DNA of 64,000 nucleotides. It comes from Bdellovibrionales bacterium. GTDB taxonomy: Bacteria > Bdellovibrionota > UBA1018. Shown one piece after another: positions 33,045-42,796 of the stretch. The DNA lies in the NCBI GenBank assembly GCA_018266355.1, contig JAFEAP010000029.1:264305-328304 (forward strand). The letters are read 5' to 3'. Position 1 is the stretch's first letter. Each line of letters begins with the position of its first letter. The position numbers and the translations under genes were made by a program. The notes under the pieces are model-generated. The model was not told the origin of the DNA, made no database searches, and saw only the letters and a list, made by a program, of their open reading frames with translations.

Positions 33045-34445
33045 GTGAAACGGAATCCTTCCGAAACGCAAGCCCCTCCCACTTCGGCGACCGCGAAGAC
33101 CGCCAAGACCGTCGCGATCGTCGGCGGAGGCGCGTCCGGAACGCTCGTGGCCGCGCGGCTGCTCGCTTCTCCGGCCTGTCGGAACGGGAGACTGAAGGTC
33201 TTGCACATCGAGCGGGACGCTGAGATCGGGAAGGGGATTGCCTATTCGACGACCGCGTCCTTTCACTACCTGAACGTTCGGCGGGATAAGATGAGCGCCT
33301 TCCCCGAAGATCCGGCGCACTTCTCAAGGTGGGTCGGGCGTCGCTATCCCGCGACTCCGATCGCGGACTTCCAGCCTCGAACGAGGTACGCCGAATACCT
33401 CCGGGAACTTCTGGAGGAAGCGCGGTCCGCGGCGCCGACGGAAGCTTATGCTTCGGTGCGGGATCGGGTGACGGGATTCGTCCGCCGCTCCGACGGCCGC
33501 CTCGAACTCGCGACGGAGAGCGGGACGGCGATCGTCTGCCATCGGCTGGTCGTCGCGACCGGGCATCGACCGCCCGGCGTTCCCGAGGGGCTTCGCGAAA
33601 TTCGTGGGAGCGCTCGATTCATCGTCGACCCCTGGGTCGCGGGCGAGCTCGCTAAGATCGGCGCGAACGAAGCGGTGCTCGTCGTGGGTTCGGGATTGAC
33701 GGCGGTGGATACCGTTTTGAGCCTCATGCACGCGGGTCACGCGACGACGATCGACGGCGTATCCCGTCGGGGCCTCTCGCCGCTCTCACATCCCGAAAGC
33801 GAATCCGAGTTCGATGTCCCGCTTCCGCTTTCGGACGAGCGTCCGCGCGGCGTTCTGCGCGCGCTTCGCGTGGCCGCGGACCGAGCCGGTGACCGGTGGC
33901 CGGAAGTCGTCGATCGCTTCCGCCCGGAGATCCACCGAATTTGGGCGAAGTGGACCGTGCGCGAGCGGGGGAGCTTTCTTCGCCACGCGCGCGCCTATTG
34001 GGAAGTGCACCGACACCGGGTCGCCCCCGCCGTCTTCCGCGAGTGGAACGATTACCGGGCGGCCGGAAAAACGCGTTTTTTCGCCGGGAGAGTCCTCGCC
34101 GCGGTCGAGGAAAAGAAAGGGATTCGGGTGAGGATCGCGCGTCGGGACGGCGGAGCCGAAGAGAAGCGCTACGACCGGATCGTGAACTGCACCGGGGGAG
34201 AGCCGGATCTCTCTCTCTTCGAACCCGGGATCTACGCAGCCGATCCGAACGGCGTGGGTCTGCCGACCGACGGCGCGGGTCACCCGCTTCGCCGCGACGG
34301 AAAGTTCGAGTCCGACGTCTTCGTCGTCGGTCCGTCGCTTCGAACGCTGTTTTGGGAGATGACCGCGGTGCCCGACCTGAAAAACCAGGCGAAAGTCGCG
34401 GTCGACGCCCTCCTCGCGGGCCTCGACGTCGAACCGGGAAACTAG
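33045..34445 (+). CDS. FAD/NAD(P)-binding protein (NAD_binding_9 type)
   Basis: The start is GTG 33045; the frame upstream runs into the divergent PaiB-like gene. The ~466-aa product has an N-terminal Rossmann motif VAIVGGGASGTLVA (~22-35), then GIAYSTTASFHYLNVRRDKMSAFPEDPAHF, the signature of the FAD-NAD(P)-binding family. A second GSGLTAVD nucleotide motif is at ~205. Members are flavoproteins of uncertain reaction. It shares a 28-bp regulatory gap with the PaiB-like gene. Confidence 0.87.
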   Translation: MKRNPSETQAPPTSATAKTAKTVAIVGGGASGTLVAARLLASPACRNGRLKVLHIERDAEIGKGIAYSTTASFHYLNVRRDKMSAFPEDPAHFSRWVGRRYPATPIADFQPRTRYAEYLRELLEEARSAAPTEAYASVRDRVTGFVRRSDGRLELATESGTAIVCHRLVVATGHRPPGVPEGLREIRGSARFIVDPWVAGELAKIGANEAVLVVGSGLTAVDTVLSLMHAGHATTIDGVSRRGLSPLSHPESESEFDVPLPLSDERPRGVLRALRVAADRAGDRWPEVVDRFRPEIHRIWAKWTVRERGSFLRHARAYWEVHRHRVAPAVFREWNDYRAAGKTRFFAGRVLAAVEEKKGIRVRIARRDGGAEEKRYDRIVNCTGGEPDLSLFEPGIYAADPNGVGLPTDGAGHPLRRDGKFESDVFVVGPSLRTLFWEMTAVPDLKNQAKVAVDALLAGLDVEPGN

Positions 34446-34448
34446 GGT

Positions 34449-36122
34449 TCAGCCGCTCGCGGATTCCGGTCCCGAACGATCGTAGAGCCACCACTGGAGG
34501 CGTTTCCGGCGTTCGAGCATCGCCTTCGGGAAGATCATCGCGCCCCAGAAGAAATCGTAGGTGAGCTTGTCGAACTGGTTCCGGGATTTCACGTGGCGAA
34601 TCGCTAACCCGGCGAACTGTCCGAGCATCTTCGCGAGGAGCCACGGGTTCCGCCGGCCCGTGATCCACATCCACTGGAGCGTCGCGAGCCACCCGAGCTT
34701 CACCATGTATCGCCGGTACGTCGCCGAAAGGTGTTCGACGGTAAATTCCGGCGTCTCGATCATGAGCGGCGTGAAGAGCATGTCCGGGATGTCGGGCCGG
34801 CGTTCTTCCTTGTCGTAGTCGACGAGGAACTTGCCCTCCTTCGATGTGTGATAAAGCGGAGTATCGTAGAACGGCTTGAAAAGGCTCAAAAACGGGATCG
34901 TGTCGTACTTCCGCATCATCCGGAACGCGAAGCGCGTGGTCTGTCGGATCTGCGCTTTCGTCTCGCCCGGGAGTCCGATCATATAGAGCGACATCGTATC
35001 GATGCCGAGTTTTTTACAGGTCGCGAGCGTGCGCTCGAGGACCTTCAGATCGAGGTGCTTCCGGATGATCTTATCGAGGACCTGCTGGTCGCCGCTTTCG
35101 ACGCCGAACATCAGGTAGATGCAGCCGGAGCGCTTGCAGAGCGCGAGGAGTTCCTCGTCGAACGAGTCGGCGCGGACGCCGTTCGGGGTATCCCACGTGA
35201 TCTTCAGCCCGCGCGCCACGATGCCTTCGAGGATCGCGACGAACCGCTTTCGGTCCGCCGTGAGGTGGTCATCCTCGAAGTGGACGTGGTTCACTCCGTA
35301 ACGCTTCACGAGCCGCTCGATCAGTTCGAGGACGTATTCGGGCGAGTGGTACCGCATCCGGCGGCCCATCGTCTGGTAGATCGAACAGAACTGGCAGGGA
35401 TAAGGACATCCGCGGCTCGTCGTGATGAAGACCGTCCGGTGATTTCCCGCGAGCGAGATGTTCTTTCGACCGCCGAATCCCTGGCGATAGAGCTCGAAGT
35501 ACTGCTCGAGGCGGATCGCTTCGAAATCGAGGACGAAACGATCGAGCTCGTGGATCGCCTTCGACGGATTTTTCTTGATCCGGCCCTCGTCGTCCATGAA
35601 CGCGAGACCGGAAATCTCCCGCCAGTCGCGACCTTCCTTCAGCGCCCCGGCGAGCGCGACGATCGCTTCTTCGCCCTCGCCGACGACGACCGCGTTCAGT
35701 CCGGCGTCGCTGTAAAGGTATTCCTGAGGACGGGCGGTGACGTCGTGCCCGCCGGCGATGATGAAGACGTCGGGGTCGATTTCCCGGATAAGCCGGATCG
35801 CCCGGATCGTATCGGGGAGATAGCGGCCCGCGACGACGGTGAAGCAGATGAGTTTCGGCTTGAACACGCGCACTTCGCGCAGGAATTCGGCGTCGGTGAG
35901 ACCGAAGCGCCCGTCGGAGTCCTTTCGGCGGATTCGCGCGAAATCGGGGTACGCCATCGCGTCGAGGATCTTCGGCCGGAAACCTCCGGCGAGTTTCAGC
36001 GCGCTGTCGAGGTACATCAGTCCGATCGGGATGCCGACCCACGGGTTATCGGGGAAGTGCAGCCGAGGGGCGTCTACCGCCGCGCGGGTGAGGAGGATTC
36101 CGAAGTCGTCGGTTTCGGTCAT
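34449..36122 (-). CDS. B12-binding radical SAM enzyme
   Basis: The start is ATG 36122, overlapping the previous stop by 4 bp (ATGA). The 557-aa product has a cobalamin-binding-type Rossmann domain (~15-165; PKLICFTVVAGRYLPDT, FIIAGGHDVTARP, VVGEGEEAI). A radical SAM core follows, with the cluster motif CPYPCQFC at about residue 230 and SAM-binding GVESGDQ. The C-terminal ~120 aa are helical. Relatives make lipids, hopanoids or peptide natural products. Pairing with the DUF3050 protein suggests two-step tailoring of one substrate (inference). Confidence 0.88.
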   Translation of the reverse strand: MTETDDFGILLTRAAVDAPRLHFPDNPWVGIPIGLMYLDSALKLAGGFRPKILDAMAYPDFARIRRKDSDGRFGLTDAEFLREVRVFKPKLICFTVVAGRYLPDTIRAIRLIREIDPDVFIIAGGHDVTARPQEYLYSDAGLNAVVVGEGEEAIVALAGALKEGRDWREISGLAFMDDEGRIKKNPSKAIHELDRFVLDFEAIRLEQYFELYRQGFGGRKNISLAGNHRTVFITTSRGCPYPCQFCSIYQTMGRRMRYHSPEYVLELIERLVKRYGVNHVHFEDDHLTADRKRFVAILEGIVARGLKITWDTPNGVRADSFDEELLALCKRSGCIYLMFGVESGDQQVLDKIIRKHLDLKVLERTLATCKKLGIDTMSLYMIGLPGETKAQIRQTTRFAFRMMRKYDTIPFLSLFKPFYDTPLYHTSKEGKFLVDYDKEERRPDIPDMLFTPLMIETPEFTVEHLSATYRRYMVKLGWLATLQWMWITGRRNPWLLAKMLGQFAGLAIRHVKSRNQFDKLTYDFFWGAMIFPKAMLERRKRLQWWLYDRSGPESASG

Positions 36123-36850
36123 CGCGCGCCTCCGGTCTTCCGAATCGCATCCAAGGTCCGGTCCCAAAGTTCCCACCGCGCTTGGAGCGAGTTCACGCCT
36201 TCCGTCTCCGCGCGATCGCGGTGCTCCGCGGTCCGGCAGACGAGGTCGAGGCATTTCTCGGCGAGCGGTCCGTGTTCCTCGCCGTCGATTTGGATATGCC
36301 GCTTCAGGTAGTAAATGAACGAAGGCGCGTTCACTTTCTCGCGCTCGAGCGTCTCGACGATCCGCTCGAACATTCCCGGAATGAGCTTCTCCCGCCCGTA
36401 GAAGAAGGCGGCCGCGATCCGGATCACGTCCCCGCTCCGCGCGAGCGCGAGGTTTCGGGAGACGAACGCGCGGACGGCCGGAGGCATGATCTCCTCGTCG
36501 AGCGTCCGGGCATATTCCTTGATCGGAGCGGTATCGACGCCCATCTCGGTCATCGCGTTCAAGTAGAGTTCGTAGTGGGAAGTCGCCACGCCGTTCTGGT
36601 CGACGTCGGACTCTTCGCCGAGCACGATCTCGTTGATGAAGCGGACCATGTCGGTGGGATAGCGCGAAGGGCGCCAGGGCACGTCGACGCAGGTGATGAT
36701 CCGCTGGATCGCCTTCAAGAGGCACATGAAGTCCCAAACCGCGAAGATGTGGTGGGCCATGAAGACGCGCAAGTTCGCCACCGAGTCGAGTTCCGCGTAG
36801 AGCGGATGGGTGAGCAGCTTCTTCTGGAGTTTTTCGACGTTCCCGTTCAT
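36119..36850 (-). CDS. DUF3050 protein, haem-oxygenase-like fold
   Basis: The start is ATG 36850 with GAAGGG close upstream; the longer frame is antisense to the phospholipase D-like gene. The 243-aa product matches DUF3050: SVANLRVFMAHHIFAVWDFMCLLK at the N-terminus and TSHYELY near residue 90. Residues Glu154, Asp189 and His193 (DGEEH) sit where haem-oxygenase-like di-iron oxidases carry metal ligands, suggesting an iron-dependent oxygenase (inference). Coupled to the radical SAM gene by ATGA. Confidence 0.8.
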   Translation of the reverse strand: MNGNVEKLQKKLLTHPLYAELDSVANLRVFMAHHIFAVWDFMCLLKAIQRIITCVDVPWRPSRYPTDMVRFINEIVLGEESDVDQNGVATSHYELYLNAMTEMGVDTAPIKEYARTLDEEIMPPAVRAFVSRNLALARSGDVIRIAAAFFYGREKLIPGMFERIVETLEREKVNAPSFIYYLKRHIQIDGEEHGPLAEKCLDLVCRTAEHRDRAETEGVNSLQARWELWDRTLDAIRKTGGAR

Positions 36851-36919
36851 GCCCTTCGGAAGCGTAACGAAACCGGAACGGACTTTCCACCGGTCAAAAA
36901 CCTGACTAAGCTCATCTCG

Positions 36920-38368
36920 GTGCGCTTCATTCTCGCTCTCCTTTTCGCAGGCGCGTTCGGATCGGTTTCGCCCGCCCGAGCCACCGTTTATCCCGAACGG
37001 GGGAATACCGAAGTCCTTTACCTCGACGGTTGGGAGACGGATCTTCAAGTCCGGCTCGACTTGGTCCGCCGGGCGAAGACGTCGATCGATCTGCTCTCCT
37101 TTTCCCAAGCCCCCGACGAGATCGGACGGCCGTTCCTCGACGCGATCCGGGAGGTCGAACGCGCCCGCTGCGTGAAGGTCAGGTACCTATACGACGGCGT
37201 CGCGTCCTGGATCGATCGGGACTTCGCGAACGAGTCGGCGAAACGGATCACGGACGGGGTCCCGTGCGGGGCGCAGGTGCTGACGCTCGGAGTTTTCGAT
37301 AAGTGGCGCGTCGGGCTCGAGTGGGACGATTTCTTTCACGAGAAAGTGTTGATCGTCGACGGCGGGACCGCGGACGAAAAGATCGTGATCGGCGGGCGCG
37401 GCTACACGCGATTCAGCACGCGAATCGCCGATTCGGGTTACCTTTTTCGTCCGATCGACGTCGCGGCTCCTTCTTTCGGAACCGACGTCCGAGCGAGCTT
37501 CGAGTCCCTGTGGAAACTCGCGCTTCGATTCGTGAACCCGCTTCCTCGCCATCCGGGTGCAGCCGCTCCGGCTGGGGATCCCTCGGCGCGCGATTTCGCG
37601 ACGACCGAAGCCGCGAGAAAGGAATCCGCACGGATCGAGGCTTTCCTCTCGGCGCCGCGGCCGACCTCGAAAGCGCCGATTCCGGAGGGAGTTTATCGAC
37701 CGCGCGCGCTTCGTCTCGCTTCGAACGACTTGATCGAAAAAGTGACCGAAGCGGTCGCGCACGCGGAATCGACTGAGCGGAAATCCCTTCGAAACGACGC
37801 CCGATCGGGGCTCGTCTTCGCGATCCGTAAATTCTCGGGCACGATTTCGCTCACGTCGTACGCCGTCGGATTCACCGATCCGATGCGGGAAGCTTTCGCG
37901 GATTTCGTCCGCCGCGGAAATACGCTCGAGATCCTCACGAACGGCCGATCCGCGAACGCGCGCTTCATCCCGATGGGTCTGCCGGTGTATTACACCGCCG
38001 AAAATCTCGCCCGGCTCCTCTCCGATATCGAAGGAGGGAAAGGGAAGCTCCTCGTTCGGTTCCTCGACGCCGACCGGGCGGACGCCGCCGGCCGTCCGTC
38101 CTTCGTCCACCGGAAGCTCGTTCTTTTCGACGGAGCGGAAAAATTCCTCTATACCGGGACGGACAACTTCACCTGGTCCTCGTCTAAGAAGAACGACGAG
38201 TGGATGATTCGAATCGACGATCCCCGGATGGTGGAAGCGGCGAAGGCCTTGAACGCCCGCGAGGGCGTCGATTACGTCGACGTGCCGCCCGAGGAAATCC
38301 GGAGACTCGACGGCGACCGTCCGTGGCTCTATCCGTTCGTGCGGCCGTTCATCTTCCGGAACTACTGA
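36920..38368 (+). CDS. Periplasmic phospholipase D-like protein
   Basis: The start is GTG 36920, giving a signal peptide (VRFILALLFAGAFG...ARA). The 482-aa product has two complete HKD motifs: HEKVLIVD (~residue 138) with a following GGRGYT, and HRKLVLFD (~400) with GTDNFTWSS. Two HKD halves make one active site in phospholipase D and cardiolipin-synthase type enzymes. Substrate is unknown. Its last 7 bp overlap the convergent hydroxylase gene. Confidence 0.88.
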   Translation: MRFILALLFAGAFGSVSPARATVYPERGNTEVLYLDGWETDLQVRLDLVRRAKTSIDLLSFSQAPDEIGRPFLDAIREVERARCVKVRYLYDGVASWIDRDFANESAKRITDGVPCGAQVLTLGVFDKWRVGLEWDDFFHEKVLIVDGGTADEKIVIGGRGYTRFSTRIADSGYLFRPIDVAAPSFGTDVRASFESLWKLALRFVNPLPRHPGAAAPAGDPSARDFATTEAARKESARIEAFLSAPRPTSKAPIPEGVYRPRALRLASNDLIEKVTEAVAHAESTERKSLRNDARSGLVFAIRKFSGTISLTSYAVGFTDPMREAFADFVRRGNTLEILTNGRSANARFIPMGLPVYYTAENLARLLSDIEGGKGKLLVRFLDADRADAAGRPSFVHRKLVLFDGAEKFLYTGTDNFTWSSSKKNDEWMIRIDDPRMVEAAKALNAREGVDYVDVPPEEIRRLDGDRPWLYPFVRPFIFRNY

Positions 38369-39084
38369 TCGAGGTGACCGCGGTAGGTCCCCATCGCGCG
38401 GTCCCATAGGTTGAAGTAAAGCCCGTAGTTCCCTTCGCCGTGCGCGTGGTGCCAGGCGTGGGAGCTCGGGTGGTTGAAATACGCGAGCGGACCGCAGTCG
38501 CGGTGGCGTCCGAGGACGTCGTAACCGACGTGACCGTAGACGTTCACCGCCGTCGAATACGCGTAAAGCAGCAGGAACGCGCTCCAATGAAACGGGACGA
38601 GGACCGCGACGGCGACGAAGAACGTCGCTTGGATCACGGCCTCGACGAAATGAAAGGAGTGCGCGGTGAACGGGGTCGGATCGACCGACGCGTGGTGGGC
38701 CCCGTGGAACCGGCGGAGGATTCCCGGGAGGTGCATCCATCGGTGGGTCCAGTAAAAGTAAGTGTCGTGGAGCGCGACGAAAACGAAGAAACTCGCGGCG
38801 TACCAGAACCACCCGTATTCGGCGACGACGGCGTAGATCCGGGTATGGCCGCGGAAATAGAGAAACGCCGTGAGGAACGTCATCCCGACGTAGACGAGGA
38901 TCGCCACCGTGCTTCGGGCGATCTCGGCTCGGATCTGCGTAGGATCCGCGGCTCCGCGAAGGCGCCGGTCCGCGAAGAAACGTGTGAGGAATCGAGTCGT
39001 CGCGAGATAGGCCGCGCCGGCGATGAGGGCGTAGCTCAGCACGTACCAGAGGATGTACTGGGCGACGCTCGGAGTTTCGTTCAC
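38362..39084 (-). CDS. Fatty acid hydroxylase / sterol desaturase family protein
   Basis: The 240-aa integral membrane protein has about five helices and the histidine clusters HDTYFYWTHRWMH (~105-117), HGAHHAS (~125-131) and HAWHHAHG (~207-214), the di-iron ligand set of the family. It is a second copy of this enzyme class in the window, only distantly like the one at 26847. It lies 13 bp downstream of the 492-aa gene on the same strand and next to a divergent lipid-type operon, so a lipid-modifying role fits. Confidence 0.9.
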   Translation of the reverse strand: MNETPSVAQYILWYVLSYALIAGAAYLATTRFLTRFFADRRLRGAADPTQIRAEIARSTVAILVYVGMTFLTAFLYFRGHTRIYAVVAEYGWFWYAASFFVFVALHDTYFYWTHRWMHLPGILRRFHGAHHASVDPTPFTAHSFHFVEAVIQATFFVAVAVLVPFHWSAFLLLYAYSTAVNVYGHVGYDVLGRHRDCGPLAYFNHPSSHAWHHAHGEGNYGLYFNLWDRAMGTYRGHLDQ

Positions 39085-39097
39085 GCGGACGGCCGGG

Positions 39098-40576
39098 CTA
39101 GAGGACGGCGTTCAGGAAAATCTTCGCGATGCCGTCGGTGCCCCACTCTTGGCCGAGGATCCGCGTCGCTTTCGGAACGTCCGCGTTCGTCGCGATCCCT
39201 TCGATGACGTATTTCCGGTAAAGGGGGAGGTTCCACGCGGAAGGGCTCCCTTCGAGGTAGTTCCGATACTTCATCGTTTTTCCGCCGACCGTCATCGAGA
39301 GCTCGCGCGAGCCCGCTTGGAAATCGGTCGCGAGGAAGTCCTTCAGGTCCTTCGGCGGATCGCTGAAGAATTTCGGAACGTCGATCTTGATCTTTTCGTT
39401 CGTGATCACGCTCGTGACCGGCGTCGGGCCGGACACGAGTCTTTGGCGCGATTCGATGCCGAGCGGGATCTCCCGGGTCTTGAAGCTGAGTGAACCCGGA
39501 TCGATGAACGCTTGGTAGTCCGGCGCGCGGTCCTTCACGGACGTCCAGAGAAGGGAAGAATAGCGGACCGACTCCTTGAAGTGATTGAAGGCGTCGGCCA
39601 TCGCATCGGGCCCTTTCTTGCCGTCCCGAAGGGTGAGGAAGGACTTGAAGCTCTTGATGACGGCCACGCGGTCGCGCGCGGGCGCTCCCTGGACGCCGTC
39701 GACGAGGTTCTTGAATCCGTCGATGCCGTAGAGGAATCCGATCGCGGAATTCACGCGAAGGAAATCCGTCCAGCGGTAGGCGAGCAGGAACGAGACCGCC
39801 CCGGTTTGCTGGTGGATTTCGGCCAGCGTCGAGTACTTCTCGGGGAGGCCGAACGTCCGGTAACGGTCGAGGTCGGACGGGTAGCTCGCGTTCCCGTAGA
39901 GGATCTTGTAGTCGAACGGGATCGGCTCGTCGGCCGGAAGCGCGGAGATCCGTTCCGCGAGGAGGGTCAGCTGCGGGTAGACTTCGTTCGCGAGGTACCG
40001 CTGGATGTCGACTTCGGAACGAAAACGGGAAACGTTCTCGGCCGTCGGTTCGGCGAGGTAAGTCATGACCGCGCCCCACTGGGCGGTCGGGAAGAACGTC
40101 TGGTAAAACGAGATGCTCTGACGGAGCGAAGAGAGGACGGCGCTATGAAGCGCTCGCGTGCGCTCGACGAACGGACGGGCGCGGTAAAGGATTCCTTTCG
40201 CGGGTTTAAGGAGCGCGATGCCCGCGGCGACGAGCTTCAGGTCGTTCGGATAGCTCGCGTAGTTCGCGTTCACTTCCGTGATGAGCGCGTCTATTTGATC
40301 GGGGGTCTTGAGAGCGAAGATCTTCTTGTCCCGGAACTCGCGGAGCTCCTTCGAGAGGGAGCGGTCGCTCAAGTCTTTGCCAGAGCTCGCGATCTTGCGC
40401 TGGGCCTTTTCCGGTCCCTTCATCGCCGCCGCGAACTCCGCGTCGGTCATCGCTTTCCACTGCTTCGCGGGTTGGAAATCGAAGTCTTCTTCGGCCCGGA
40501 CGGAGAGGACGCCGACGGAAAGGGAGAAAGCGACGATCCAGGATGAAATTTCGAAGGTTTTCGGCGTAAGTTTCAT
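39098..40576 (-). CDS. Exported protein of unknown function
   Basis: The 492-aa protein starts with a signal peptide (hydrophobic ~12-24, cleavage near VRAEE). The rest is mixed helix and strand with no cysteine and no motif recognised. Weakly repeated YxxF/YRxF aromatic segments occur in the middle. It is divergent from the MMPL transporter gene with 35 bp between starts, and co-directional with the hydroxylase gene. It may be a periplasmic factor of the same lipid system, by position only. Confidence 0.6.
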   Translation of the reverse strand: MKLTPKTFEISSWIVAFSLSVGVLSVRAEEDFDFQPAKQWKAMTDAEFAAAMKGPEKAQRKIASSGKDLSDRSLSKELREFRDKKIFALKTPDQIDALITEVNANYASYPNDLKLVAAGIALLKPAKGILYRARPFVERTRALHSAVLSSLRQSISFYQTFFPTAQWGAVMTYLAEPTAENVSRFRSEVDIQRYLANEVYPQLTLLAERISALPADEPIPFDYKILYGNASYPSDLDRYRTFGLPEKYSTLAEIHQQTGAVSFLLAYRWTDFLRVNSAIGFLYGIDGFKNLVDGVQGAPARDRVAVIKSFKSFLTLRDGKKGPDAMADAFNHFKESVRYSSLLWTSVKDRAPDYQAFIDPGSLSFKTREIPLGIESRQRLVSGPTPVTSVITNEKIKIDVPKFFSDPPKDLKDFLATDFQAGSRELSMTVGGKTMKYRNYLEGSPSAWNLPLYRKYVIEGIATNADVPKATRILGQEWGTDGIAKIFLNAVL

Positions 40577-40611
40577 AGAGTGATCCCCGGAAAAAGGCTA
40601 CCGGTCCCCCG

Positions 40612-42756
40612 ATGACGAGTCAATCGAACGGCCAGCGCCGCGCGTTTTCCCGCGCGCTCTTTCTGCTGCCGATTTTGGGATTTCTAAGCCTCGTCTTCGT
40701 TCGGACGCCGCCCGTCGCTTTAAGCCCCGATGACCTCGTCGACCGGCAGTTCGAGACGGCGTCAGATCTTCGGCGGTTGAAGCGGGACTTCAACCTTCGG
40801 GAAGGACTCCAGCTGATATTCGCGAAGGAAGGCGGTCGGCCTCTCGACCTCCGGGAGGGGTGCGCGATCTGGGATTACGTCTCCGGCGAACCGCTTCGGG
40901 AGCCGCTCTTGAGCGGGGTGAACTCCGCTTTTTCCCCGCGCGAAGCCCGTTCGTCGGGAGACGCTCGGCTCGGGACCGAGAAAATCGGGTTTGCCCGCCT
41001 GCTCGAACCGGACTGCGACCGCGCGGCGGCCGAGCCTTTCGATCTTCGACCGGTGATCGACTCGCCTTGGGGCCGGTCGCTCGTCGGTCCGAAGGGAAGC
41101 GACCTCGTCGTCGAACTTTCCTACGACCGGGATTTCCACCCCGAGGCGATGTCCGGCGCGCTTCGGCGGGCCCGGGAAAACGTCCTCGCGAAGTTTCCCG
41201 AATTGAAGCTTTACGTGGGAGGGCTGCACGCGTTTCGATCCGCGATGCGGGACGGGATGCGCGGAATGCTCCTCCTCGACTTCGGCGCGCTTGCGCTCCT
41301 CGCGGTCTTGATGCGCGTATTCTTCGGGCGCTGGCGCGGAATCTTCGTTCTCGCGTCGACGCTCGCGATCACCTTCGCCGCGGTTTGGATCGGCATGGCG
41401 TTTTCCGGCGTTCCGATCGACCTCGTGAACTCGAATCTTTTCCTGATGGTCTTGATCGCGACCCTCGAGGATTTCGTTTTCCTCTCCTTCCTTAAGCTCG
41501 GCGGGGAGTCGAACGAGGCCGCTTTCGCCCGGTTGCGGTGGCCGGCGTTCTTCACGTCCTTCACGACTTGGATCGGTTTCACTTCGCTCGCGTTTTCGAA
41601 CCTCGAAATCGTGCGCCGGTTCGGCGTTCCCGCCGGAGCGGCGGCGATGGTCGAATGGTTCGTCATTTTTTTCTTCCTGCCCGGGGCGATTCGGAGTTTT
41701 CCGGCGTTCGGCGATTGGGTCCGGGCGGAAAGCGCTTCGTTTCGAAACGCGACCCGGGCGCTTTCCGGCAAACGGATTCCCCGTCCGCTCGCGTTCCTCC
41801 TCCTGGCCGCCATTCCGGGCGCCGCCCTGGTCGCCCCGCACCTCGTTTATCGAGAGCGGCCGGCCGAGATCTTTCCCGCCGGCCATTTCCTCCGCGAATC
41901 GAGCGAGTATTACGCGCGAACGCGGGACTCGAACGCGTCGGGCGAGCTCGTATTCCGGGACGCCACCGCCGAGCTTTCGAATCGGGCGGTTATCGAGAAA
42001 GTCCGCGCGATTCCCGAGGTGAGCGCCGTCGAGGACCCGTACGCGACCGAAGCCTTCATCTTGCGGGGCCTTTCGCTTTCCGACCGCCAAGCCTACCTCT
42101 CGACCCTCCGGAGCTCGCCCGACTTCGCGCCGTGGCTTTCGGGGAGGGGAGAAATGAAGGCGCATTTCGACGTACGCGATCCGGACATCGCGGCGATGAA
42201 CCGGGTCCGGGCGCGGGTCGAGGAGCTCTGTCCGGGACGCGAGTGCTGGGTCGCGGGGAGCTTCGTCTCCTACGCGGAGTTCGGCGATAAAGTGCGCCAG
42301 ACCCTCGTTTCGAGCCTGGCCCTGAGTCTTCTCTTCGTCGGCCTGGTCGTCGGGTTCCTCGCGTGGTTCCGGGGATACCGACGCGAAATCCCGGTCCTCG
42401 TCGGGACGGCCCTCTGGGGTCCGGCTTTTTGCTGCCTCCTCGTCGGGGCGTTCGGGGTACCCGTCGGGATCGTGAGCTGCCTCTTCGCCGCCACGCTCAC
42501 GGGACTGACCGGCGATAACACGATCCAGTTCCTCTTCGCGGGCCGCGGTCGAGACCTCGAGGAATCCACGGCCGACGTCGGGGGAGCGTCCGTGGTCGTC
42601 GGCGGGATGATGATCGGTCTCTCTCTCCTCTTTCTTTTCTCGCCGTTCGCCACCGCACGAACGCTTGGGGCGCTCCTCGCGCTCGGGTTCGCGGCGTCCG
42701 TCCTCGGCGACCTTTGGCTTCTGCGCGGGCTTCTCCCGACGAAACCGGCGGGTTGA
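40612..42756 (+). CDS. RND/MMPL superfamily exporter
   Basis: The 714-aa protein shows the duplicated RND layout. There is a helix at ~13-32, a periplasmic domain (~40-220) and five helices (~225-385, with ATLEDFVFLSF). A second periplasmic domain (~405-560) precedes a final five-helix block, with GLTGDNTIQFLFA in place of the usual GVDYxxH motif. Size and layout match MMPL/HpnN-type lipid exporters rather than drug pumps. It heads a tightly packed operon with a glycosyltransferase and redox enzymes, so the exported product is probably a modified lipid (inference). Confidence 0.83.
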   Translation: MTSQSNGQRRAFSRALFLLPILGFLSLVFVRTPPVALSPDDLVDRQFETASDLRRLKRDFNLREGLQLIFAKEGGRPLDLREGCAIWDYVSGEPLREPLLSGVNSAFSPREARSSGDARLGTEKIGFARLLEPDCDRAAAEPFDLRPVIDSPWGRSLVGPKGSDLVVELSYDRDFHPEAMSGALRRARENVLAKFPELKLYVGGLHAFRSAMRDGMRGMLLLDFGALALLAVLMRVFFGRWRGIFVLASTLAITFAAVWIGMAFSGVPIDLVNSNLFLMVLIATLEDFVFLSFLKLGGESNEAAFARLRWPAFFTSFTTWIGFTSLAFSNLEIVRRFGVPAGAAAMVEWFVIFFFLPGAIRSFPAFGDWVRAESASFRNATRALSGKRIPRPLAFLLLAAIPGAALVAPHLVYRERPAEIFPAGHFLRESSEYYARTRDSNASGELVFRDATAELSNRAVIEKVRAIPEVSAVEDPYATEAFILRGLSLSDRQAYLSTLRSSPDFAPWLSGRGEMKAHFDVRDPDIAAMNRVRARVEELCPGRECWVAGSFVSYAEFGDKVRQTLVSSLALSLLFVGLVVGFLAWFRGYRREIPVLVGTALWGPAFCCLLVGAFGVPVGIVSCLFAATLTGLTGDNTIQFLFAGRGRDLEESTADVGGASVVVGGMMIGLSLLFLFSPFATARTLGALLALGFAASVLGDLWLLRGLLPTKPAG

Positions 42757-42796
42757 ACCGGGTTTCGAACGGCGGTACGCTCGGGGCGGAGGCTCC

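Noticed and set aside
34449..36890. Longer radical SAM frame starting at 36890
   Set aside because: The first ~256 codons lie over the DUF3050 gene in another frame and are Arg-rich shadow; ATG 36122 gives the conserved start and ATGA coupling.
36182..36919. 5' extension of the phospholipase D-like frame
   Set aside because: It overlaps the DUF3050 gene antisense; the signal peptide begins at GTG 36920.
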